Below are positions 6,702 to 13,376 of a stretch of 15,007 nt of DNA, piece by piece. This stretch comes from JBDZUZ01 sp040255445 (GTDB taxonomy: Bacteria > Planctomycetota > Phycisphaerae > Phycisphaerales > UBA1924): the NCBI GenBank assembly GCA_040255445.1, contig JBDZUZ010000097.1, positions 1 to 15,007 of the forward strand, in the 5' to 3' direction. Each line of letters starts with the position of its first letter. Within the stretch, counting starts at the first letter, position 1. Both the position numbers and the translations under genes were made by a program. The notes beneath the pieces were generated by a model that was given only the letters and a program-made list of their open reading frames with translations, was not told the origin of the DNA and ran no database searches.

Positions 6702-8093
6702 ATGAGCGTCGGACAGGTGCACTGGCATGAGGGTCTGTTTCTTCAACCGCACCACCTGCAGGCGATGCAGCGTGCGCAGGGCGAGATGCTGCGCCGCGAG
6801 CGGCGGCTCTCGATGGGCTATCCGTACGGCGTGAGCGAGTTGCGGATCTCGACCGATGCGCTCGAGAACATGCTGGTCCGGCTCGACCGGCTGCGGGCGG
6901 TGATGCCCAGCGGCCTGGAGGTTGATGTCCCGGGCAACTGCGATCTGCCGGCGCTGGACATCAAGCGGGCGTTCCAGTCGGGCTCGGGGTCGTTCGTGGT
7001 GTCGCTGGCCGCGCCTCTGTGGCAGCCGGACCGGGCCAACACCGTCGGGGTGAACGGCTCGGCCGCGGGCGGCGGTGAGGATGCGCGGGTCAAGCGTCTC
7101 TTCCGCGTCTCGGAAGTGAACTCGCCCGACGAGAACACCGGCGAGAACCCGCAGCCGATGCTGATGCGGCGCGTCAACGCCCGGCTGGTTGTTGAGGGCG
7201 AGGACACGACGGACCTGGAACTGATCCCGCTGCTGCGGATCCAGCGTGCCGGCGATGAGAAGACGCTGCCGCGGGCGGACGAGGGGTTCGTGCCCCCGTG
7301 CCTGACGATCAGCGGCTCGCCGAAGCTGAAGAACCATCTTCGAGCCCTGGCCGCGGCGGTCGAGGCGGCGCGGCGCGATGTGGTGTCGTCGCTGACGCGG
7401 GGCGGTTGGGTCGTTGAGCAGCTCCGCGGGCAGTCGATGCTGGACCTGCTGCGACTGCGGACGCTGGGCCGCTTCGCCGGCAGCCTGCCGACGCTCGTCA
7501 ACGGCGGTGTCGGCGGCCCGATCTCGGTGACGCCGCTGGAGGTGTACCTCGAGCTGCGCGAGCTGTTGGGCGAGCTCGCAGCGCTGAGCCCCGATCGCGA
7601 TCCTTTCGAGTCTTCCGCGTACGACCACGACAATCCGTGGCCGGTGTTCGACGAGCTGGACCGCAAGATCCGCTCGGTGCTCCGCGGCGGGCTCCGCAAG
7701 CGGTACATGCAGGCCCCCTTCACGCAGGAGGCGGGTGTGCTGGTCGCGACGCTCGCGGATGAGCATATCAAGGACGCCAACGGCTACCTGCTGGGCATCA
7801 AGACCAAGATGGACCCGACCAAGCTGGCGACCCTGGTCGAGGATGGCGACAAGTTCAAGCTGATGCCGCGGAGCATGGCCAAGCTCAATGTCTACGGCGT
7901 GAAGCTCGAGGAGGAGCGGCACGCTCCGATGGAGCTTCCCTCGGCGACGGATCTTCACTACTTCCGGCTGCAGATCGGCGAGAGCCAGAAGATGTGGGAC
8001 CGAGCAGTGCAGGAGAAGTCGATCGCGATCAAGTGGCCGGAGGCCGACGCCTTCGAGTACACCGATGTGCAGTTGTACATGACCACGCCGTGA
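6702..8093 (+). CDS. tssK: T6SS baseplate protein TssK
   Basis: 463 residues, close to the usual family length of about 440-450. The N-terminus VHWHEGLFLQPHHLQ (6-20) is the family hallmark (V-x-W-x-EG-x-FL-x-PQHFQ). The sequence then follows the TssK plan: an N-terminal beta-rich shell domain, a helical middle part with the LRALAAAVEAARRD region, and a C-terminal head ending in a strand-rich segment. TssK is the cytoplasmic trimer that connects the baseplate (TssEFG) to the membrane complex by binding TssL and TssM. Its neighbours agree: tssL begins 58 bases later and tssM follows. An acidic, Gly-rich loop (around residues 115-150, SAAGGGEDA onward) looks like a lineage-specific insertion. 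The start ATG has GGGGG six bases upstream. This is one of the safest calls in the window. Confidence 0.96.
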   Translation: MSVGQVHWHEGLFLQPHHLQAMQRAQGEMLRRERRLSMGYPYGVSELRISTDALENMLVRLDRLRAVMPSGLEVDVPGNCDLPALDIKRAFQSGSGSFVVSLAAPLWQPDRANTVGVNGSAAGGGEDARVKRLFRVSEVNSPDENTGENPQPMLMRRVNARLVVEGEDTTDLELIPLLRIQRAGDEKTLPRADEGFVPPCLTISGSPKLKNHLRALAAAVEAARRDVVSSLTRGGWVVEQLRGQSMLDLLRLRTLGRFAGSLPTLVNGGVGGPISVTPLEVYLELRELLGELAALSPDRDPFESSAYDHDNPWPVFDELDRKIRSVLRGGLRKRYMQAPFTQEAGVLVATLADEHIKDANGYLLGIKTKMDPTKLATLVEDGDKFKLMPRSMAKLNVYGVKLEEERHAPMELPSATDLHYFRLQIGESQKMWDRAVQEKSIAIKWPEADAFEYTDVQLYMTTP

Positions 8094-8104
8094 GCGTGAG
8101 ACAC

Positions 8105-8138
8105 GGCCGCTGCGTCCCGCTCCGCGGGGCGAGCGGCC
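8105..8138 (+). repeat. Strong intercistronic hairpin between tssK and tssL
   Basis: GGCCGCT (8105-8111) pairs perfectly with AGCGGCC (8132-8138). Inside it, CCCGC (8116-8120) pairs with GCGGG (8124-8128) around the loop TCC, and three further pairs (one G-U) with a single bulge join the two. It fills most of the 58-base gap and ends two bases before the C/G-run that carries the tssL ribosome-binding site. No T-tract follows. It could act on message stability or translation of tssL. Confidence 0.5.
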
Positions 8139-8151
8139 CCGGGGGCGTTCG

Positions 8152-8853
8152 ATGACGCTTGTCGAGATTTGTGAGCCGCTGTTCCAGTACGTGTGCCGGC
8201 TCAACCGCATGGGCCGCAAGGGCGGTCGGCCCGATGCGGGCGCGATCCGTGCCGACATCAACCAGATCTTCGCGGAGATGCGGGCAAAGGCGGATGCGGC
8301 GCCGAACCTGTCGCCCGCGTACCAGCGAGTCGAACTGCCGCTGTGCTTCTTCGTTGATTCCATGATCCTGAACGGCCCCTTGGAGATCCCCGGCGGCTGG
8401 AAAGCGATCTCGCACGAGCGGCGGGAGATGGCGTTCGAGGCGAAGTTCTGGGATCTGCTCGAGGAGCAGCTGCGGGACCCCAGCGATCCCGCGACGCAGG
8501 CGCTGGGCGTCTATTACGTGTGCATCGGCCTGGGCTTCCAGGGCCAGCACATGGGCGAGCCGGATGTCATCCGCCGCAAGATGCTGGAGATCTCATCGCG
8601 GCTGCGCGGCAGCATCGATGCGGACGCGGCGGCGCGGATCTGCCCCGATGCGTACGAGCAGGCGGACACGCGGAACCTGACACGCCCGCCGGGTCGGAGC
8701 CTGATGGGGCTGGTCATCGGTGTCGTGGTGATGGCGGTGGTGCTCATCGTGGCGTACGTGCAGCTCTTCCGTTCGACGAGCGAGGATCTGCGCGGCTCGC
8801 TCGACGACATCGGACAGAGTGTGACGCGGGCGGCGGAGTCGGCGGGCGAGTGA
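8152..8853 (+). CDS. tssL: T6SS membrane-complex protein TssL (DotU family)
   Basis: 233 residues. The N-terminal cytoplasmic domain matches DotU/IcmH. LVEICEPLFQYVCRLNR (3-19) opens the first helix. YQRVELPLCFFVDSMIL is the family region that usually reads LCALIDE-x-IL; here D69 is kept but Glu is replaced by Ser70. FWDLLEEQLRDP and VYYVCIGLGFQGQH match the 'GFeGrY' segment of the family. A single C-terminal membrane helix runs from 184 to 206, followed by only 27 periplasmic residues. No peptidoglycan-binding (OmpA-like) domain is fused, so wall anchoring, if needed, comes from another protein. TssL binds TssM and TssK in the inner membrane. The gene lies between tssK and tssM, the usual order. 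The GGGGG ribosome-binding site is 6 bases before the ATG. Confidence 0.93.
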   Translation: MTLVEICEPLFQYVCRLNRMGRKGGRPDAGAIRADINQIFAEMRAKADAAPNLSPAYQRVELPLCFFVDSMILNGPLEIPGGWKAISHERREMAFEAKFWDLLEEQLRDPSDPATQALGVYYVCIGLGFQGQHMGEPDVIRRKMLEISSRLRGSIDADAAARICPDAYEQADTRNLTRPPGRSLMGLVIGVVVMAVVLIVAYVQLFRSTSEDLRGSLDDIGQSVTRAAESAGE

Positions 8854-8860
8854 GCGAGGG

Positions 8861-8880
8861 ACGCCGCGGGCGAGCGGCGT
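8861..8880 (+). repeat. Intercistronic hairpin between tssL and tssM
   Basis: ACGCCGC (8861-8867) and GCGGCGT (8874-8880) form a perfect 7-bp stem with a 6-base loop. It ends one base before the tssM ribosome-binding site GGAGGA (8882-8887). No T-tract follows. Confidence 0.5.
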
Positions 8881-8895
8881 TGGAGGATCAGTCTG

Positions 8896-11800
8896 ATGCA
8901 CGGCGTTGCGAACACCTTCTCGAATCTGCCCGGCCCTGTGAAGGTGCTGCTGCTGATCGGCAGCGGGGCGGGGGTGGGCACGGCGGTGATGTCCGTCGCC
9001 GATCCCAACACGGCGATCTGGCGGATCATCTTCATCGGCATCCTGTGCGTCGCGATCGCGATCGCGCTGTACGTCCTCTTCCTCAAGATGCGGGAGAAGG
9101 GCAAGAGCCGCCCGTTCGCGAGCCTGCTCTCGCGCGGGGGCGGCGCCGCGGCGGACGCGGCGATGAAGGCGCAGATCGACGACCTGCGCAAGAAGTTCGA
9201 AGAAGGCGTCGATATCTACCGCCGCGCCGGCAAGGACCTCTACAGCCTGCCGTGGTACCTGCTCGTCGGCCCCAGCGGCTCGGGCAAGACCGAGGCGATG
9301 CGGCACTGCAACGTCGGCTTCCCGCCGGGTCTGCAGGATGCGTTGCAGGGGACCGGCGGCACGATCAACATGCACTGGTGGTTCACCAACCAGGCGGTGG
9401 TGCTGGACACCGCCGGCCGCATGTTCATGCAGGATGTGAAGGAGTGGCGCGAGTTCCTCAAGCTCCTCAAGCGGCACCGCCCGCACTGCCCCATCAACGG
9501 CATGCTGCTGGTGATCTCGGCGGAGAGCCTGCTGACCGACTCGGCGGACAAGATCGAGGCGACGGCGCGAACGATCGCCCAGCGGTTCGGCGAGATGCAG
9601 ACCGATCTGGATGTGCGGTTCCCGGTCTTCGTGCTGGTGACCAAGTGCGACAAGATCACCGGCTTCCGCGAGTTCTTCGAGACGATCACCGATCCGGTGA
9701 TGCAGCACCAGATCCTGGGATGGTCGAACCCCGCGGGGCTCGACGAGCCCTTCAAGCCTGAAGAGATCGAGCGGCACCTGGATTCGGTCCGCGGTAAGCT
9801 CATGAAGCGGCGGATGGGTCTGCTTCAGAACCCGGTCCACACGATCGACCCCGAGAAGCGCCGGACCGATCAGGTCGATGAGCTGTTCGAACTGCCCGAC
9901 AATCTGATGCGGATCGCGCCGCGGCTGAAGCGGTACCTGGAGCTCATCTTCGTCGCCGGCGAGTGGAGCCCCAAGCCGCTGTTCTTCCGCGGCATCTACT
10001 TCACCAGTTCGATGCGCGAGGGCCACGCGCTGGATGTCACGCTGGCGCAGGCGCTCGGCGTGGATGTCGAGGCCGTGGCGGGCGAGGCAACCCAGGACAA
10101 GGAGAAGGCCTACTTCCTCCGCGATGTCTTCGTGCAGAAGACCTTCAAGGAGAAGGGGCTGGTCACGCGGGCGACCAACGTCGGTAAGAGCATCGCGCGG
10201 CAGCGGGGGATCCTGCTGGGCGCCTCGGCCGCGGCGGTATTGATCGCCGCGGGCATCGCGGTTATCGGGTGGATGGACTTCTCGGGCAGCGTGAAGAAGC
10301 CGGGTCGGTTCTGGACGGGTGTGAGCGAGGAGTACGCCAAGGACGGCGGCGCATCGCTCGACCTGATCGGGATCCGTGATGGTCAACTCTCGTACCTGGG
10401 CGGCGATTCACTCCCCGCGGACTCGGATCTGCTCTCGCGCGAGGGCGATCCGATCAGCAAGCGGGCGACGGTGATCGTCGAGACGGGGAATCAGGCGGAT
10501 ACGCCGATCAAGGCTCCTCTGATCGCGATGCCGGTCGCGGCGTCGCTCGGTTTCGGCGATGGCTTCATCACCAAGCAGGTCGTTGCGCACCGGGCGCTTG
10601 TGGAGACCACTGTCCTTGAGCCACTCTTCCTCGAGACAGGCCGGCGGCTGCGGGGTGAGCAGAAGTGGGGCCCGGAAGCGGTCGCCGCGTTGGCGCAGAT
10701 GATCGCGGTGGAGACCTACGCCGCTGGCGGAACGCCGGCGAACATCGAGGGCGCCCCGGTCGATGTTGAAGCGCTCTTCCGGTACGTGCTGCCGGACGAT
10801 CAGTACCGCGCGTACCAGAACGACAGCCGCGCAATCGTCGCCGCGGTGGCGAAGGCGTATCCCGATGGCGTCGAGGAGCCCAAGCGTTTCGGCGCTGCCA
10901 TGGGCGCGGGCACGAACGCATCGCGGAAGGTCGTGACCGATGCGGTGGCATCGCTCAAGGACTATCTGCGGTCCGGCGGCGCGAGCGGCGGTCCGATCGC
11001 CGTGCTCCGAACGCTCTCGGATGCGCTCGGCGAGTTTGCCCGCAGCGAGCAGGCGCTCTGGGCGCTGCAGTGGCTCAAGGATGCGGCGGCACGCCCCAAC
11101 GACAACGACGGCTATGCCACCTTCGAGAGCCGCTTCACCGAACTGGTCGATGCGATCGACCGTTCGCGGGCCAACGCCGAAGGCCTGATCGCGGATCTTC
11201 CCGGGGTCGATGTCATGGCCGTGTTCGCGGACGGGCAGAAGACGGCGCGCGAGCGGGTGGCGGCGGTCTTCGCGCGGTTGCGCGGCGGGCTGCCCGCCGA
11301 GCCGATCGCCGGTTCGGAGATCGAGCCCCTTCGCGCGGCTATCTCCTCCGATGTTGAATCGCAGATCGGGGCCGCGGTCGCCGAAGCGATCGACGGTCTG
11401 GGCCGGCGCCTTAACGAGCAGATCCCGTTGTTTGCCCAGGGCAAGGTCGGTGATGCCGAGCGTCGGGCGTTTGTCGTGCGCAGCAGCGCGTATCGCTCGG
11501 TGACCGAGCAGATGCGGTCGGCGGCGGAACCGCCGCGCGAGGTGCGGGCGTTCGGCGCTGCGACTGCGGATGTCCTCAAGCAGTCCTCCGAACCGGCGGG
11601 CGCGATCAAGGCGCTCGCGGATTGGACGCCGGCGGCGGGGGCGATCCCGGCGTCGAGCGGCGACCCGGCGGCAATCGGGCAGGCTCGGGAGAGCGCACTC
11701 GCGGCGACCCGCAACGCGATGGCGATCGTGGCGAGCCGGCGGATCCGGACACTGGCGGACGCGTTCCTGCAGTCGGCCCCGGCGACGGCGGACGACGCCG

Positions 11801-13311
11801 CGCGACAGGTCTCGCTCGCGGCGGAGTTCGCCGTGGCGGATAACTCGATGCCGCGCTGGACGGTTCCGACTGTGCCGATGTCGGGCGTGACACGGGAGAC
11901 CACCTTTGACATCAAGTTCCACCCGCAGGCGGCCGCCGCGTTCCTGAACGATTGGCTCACGCTGCGGAGCGCGGTCGAGTCCTCGGGCCAGGGTGCGATG
12001 ATCCCGCTGATCGGGCGCGACGAGATCCGCGGCCAGCAGGCGTACCGCGTAGGCATCACCGCCGCGGAGGACTACGCGCGTCAGTACGCCGGGTACTGGT
12101 CCGGCGATGCGATGGGGCTGATCCGCCCGTCGGTGGCGGACTGGCGCGAGTTCGCCGAGAAGGTGCCGCGGAGCGCCCGCATCGATGTCAAGGGCGAACT
12201 CACGGCGTTCCAGCAGCGGGCGGGTGAAGCGCTCGCGCAGATCCCGGCGCCGCTGACGAACGCGCCCTGGTTCCGCGCAGCGCAGGAAGCGCTGGCGGGC
12301 GCCTTCAGCGCGATCGAGCGCGACGAGTTCCACACCGAGGCGCAGCAGCAGCTCGACGCGTGGCGCACGCTCTCGACGCAGCCGGCAGGCGTCGCTCGCG
12401 ACACCCTGCTCGCGGCGATCCGCGAGGGAAGGGCTGATTCGAGCTACTTCCTCGTGTACCGCCCGTCGGGAGCGCGGATCCTGTGGTGGAATCAGTTCAC
12501 CGAGGCCGGCGTGGCCGCCCTCGTCAACGCGACGCAGAGCGAACTCCGCGATGCCCGCACGCGGCTGATCAACGAGAGCCGCGGTATCCCGCTGGTCCGC
12601 GGCGGAGCGGACCCCCGCGACCTCACCCCGGAGGAGGTTGCGCAGGTGCTGCGTGATGCGTCGTTGCTCCGCAGCGCGGTCTCCAACACCGCCGATCCCG
12701 CAACGGCTCGCGCAGCCCCCGCGGGCACCCCTCTGGCGGACCTCTTGCGGCAGTTGTCGGGCGCGGATCTGCTGGCCGCGAATCAGCGCGACTGGCTCAC
12801 GCGGCTGGAAGCGGCCGCGACGATGATGTCGCAGCCGCAGAAGGTGACCGTCGTGTACGATGCGACGCCGCCCGCTGTGCCCGCGGGCACTCCCGGGAGC
12901 GATGCCCGTAACCGGTATCGCTACGCGGGCCTCCGCATCGACGGTCAGCCGCAGGGTGATACCTACAACATCGCCACCGGCGCGCCGGTGCCCGACGCGC
13001 TCCGCGAGCGGCTCGTCGCGCAGATCCCCGCGGCCGCCAACGCGACCGTGCAGATCACGCTGTACGTCGAACAGCCGTCCGATCCGCGGGCGCGGCCCGA
13101 TGCGGTGATCACGATGCCTGGGGCCTGGGGCCCGGTGCGTGCGCTGCTGACCGCCGCGGACGGCGGGGCGGCGTACGACGCTGAGTCGAAGGAGTGGCGG
13201 GTGCTGGGCCGGACCGAGGATGGCAACCACTACCTCTGGATCCGGCTCGGGTTCGAGAAGGGTGTGCCGGCCGGTGGCGAGTGGCCGGAGGCGGACAACT
13301 GGCCGCGATGA
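8896..13311 (+). CDS. tssM: T6SS membrane-complex protein TssM (IcmF family)
   Basis: 1471 residues, longer than the typical 1100-1300. Two N-terminal membrane helices (about 15-33 and 41-63) lead into the cytoplasmic NTPase-like domain. LPWYLLVGPSGSGKTEA carries an intact Walker A (G125-T132). AVVLDTAGR (D171-R175) is the Walker B/G3 segment, and VTKCDKITGF (from V248) is the G4-like motif. A third membrane helix runs from 438 to 459, and everything after it should be periplasmic: a long helical region and a beta-rich end with MPGAWGPVRALL near W1411, the conserved GxW...RLL segment of the TssM C-terminus that contacts TssJ. TssM spans the envelope and forms the channel core with TssJ and TssL. 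A good GGAGGA site lies 8 bases before the ATG. The extra length is mostly in the Ala-rich helical periplasmic part, which may suit a thicker or unusual cell envelope. Confidence 0.96.
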   Translation: MHGVANTFSNLPGPVKVLLLIGSGAGVGTAVMSVADPNTAIWRIIFIGILCVAIAIALYVLFLKMREKGKSRPFASLLSRGGGAAADAAMKAQIDDLRKKFEEGVDIYRRAGKDLYSLPWYLLVGPSGSGKTEAMRHCNVGFPPGLQDALQGTGGTINMHWWFTNQAVVLDTAGRMFMQDVKEWREFLKLLKRHRPHCPINGMLLVISAESLLTDSADKIEATARTIAQRFGEMQTDLDVRFPVFVLVTKCDKITGFREFFETITDPVMQHQILGWSNPAGLDEPFKPEEIERHLDSVRGKLMKRRMGLLQNPVHTIDPEKRRTDQVDELFELPDNLMRIAPRLKRYLELIFVAGEWSPKPLFFRGIYFTSSMREGHALDVTLAQALGVDVEAVAGEATQDKEKAYFLRDVFVQKTFKEKGLVTRATNVGKSIARQRGILLGASAAAVLIAAGIAVIGWMDFSGSVKKPGRFWTGVSEEYAKDGGASLDLIGIRDGQLSYLGGDSLPADSDLLSREGDPISKRATVIVETGNQADTPIKAPLIAMPVAASLGFGDGFITKQVVAHRALVETTVLEPLFLETGRRLRGEQKWGPEAVAALAQMIAVETYAAGGTPANIEGAPVDVEALFRYVLPDDQYRAYQNDSRAIVAAVAKAYPDGVEEPKRFGAAMGAGTNASRKVVTDAVASLKDYLRSGGASGGPIAVLRTLSDALGEFARSEQALWALQWLKDAAARPNDNDGYATFESRFTELVDAIDRSRANAEGLIADLPGVDVMAVFADGQKTARERVAAVFARLRGGLPAEPIAGSEIEPLRAAISSDVESQIGAAVAEAIDGLGRRLNEQIPLFAQGKVGDAERRAFVVRSSAYRSVTEQMRSAAEPPREVRAFGAATADVLKQSSEPAGAIKALADWTPAAGAIPASSGDPAAIGQARESALAATRNAMAIVASRRIRTLADAFLQSAPATADDAARQVSLAAEFAVADNSMPRWTVPTVPMSGVTRETTFDIKFHPQAAAAFLNDWLTLRSAVESSGQGAMIPLIGRDEIRGQQAYRVGITAAEDYARQYAGYWSGDAMGLIRPSVADWREFAEKVPRSARIDVKGELTAFQQRAGEALAQIPAPLTNAPWFRAAQEALAGAFSAIERDEFHTEAQQQLDAWRTLSTQPAGVARDTLLAAIREGRADSSYFLVYRPSGARILWWNQFTEAGVAALVNATQSELRDARTRLINESRGIPLVRGGADPRDLTPEEVAQVLRDASLLRSAVSNTADPATARAAPAGTPLADLLRQLSGADLLAANQRDWLTRLEAAATMMSQPQKVTVVYDATPPAVPAGTPGSDARNRYRYAGLRIDGQPQGDTYNIATGAPVPDALRERLVAQIPAAANATVQITLYVEQPSDPRARPDAVITMPGAWGPVRALLTAADGGAAYDAESKEWRVLGRTEDGNHYLWIRLGFEKGVPAGGEWPEADNWPR

Positions 13312-13331
13312 AGCGGCTCGACCGATGCAGT

Positions 13332-13347
13332 GGCGTTGGGGGACGCC
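13332..13347 (+). repeat. Short hairpin between tssM and the TagF-like gene
   Basis: GGCGT (13332-13336) and ACGCC (13343-13347) form a 5-bp stem, plus one T-G wobble, with a G-rich loop. It lies in the 65-base gap before the GGAGG ribosome-binding site (13368-13372). It is weaker than the hairpins before tssK, tssL and tssM. Confidence 0.3.
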
Positions 13348-13376
13348 GACGATGAGGCAGGAAAGCCGGAGGCTCA

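Noticed and set aside
6543..8363. Open frame of 606 codons on the - strand
   Set aside because: It is antisense to tssK, an unmistakable gene, and is Arg/His/Gln-rich with no domain.
8593..10386. Open frame of 597 codons on the - strand
   Set aside because: It lies antisense to tssL and tssM with shadow-type composition and has no ribosome-binding site supporting it.
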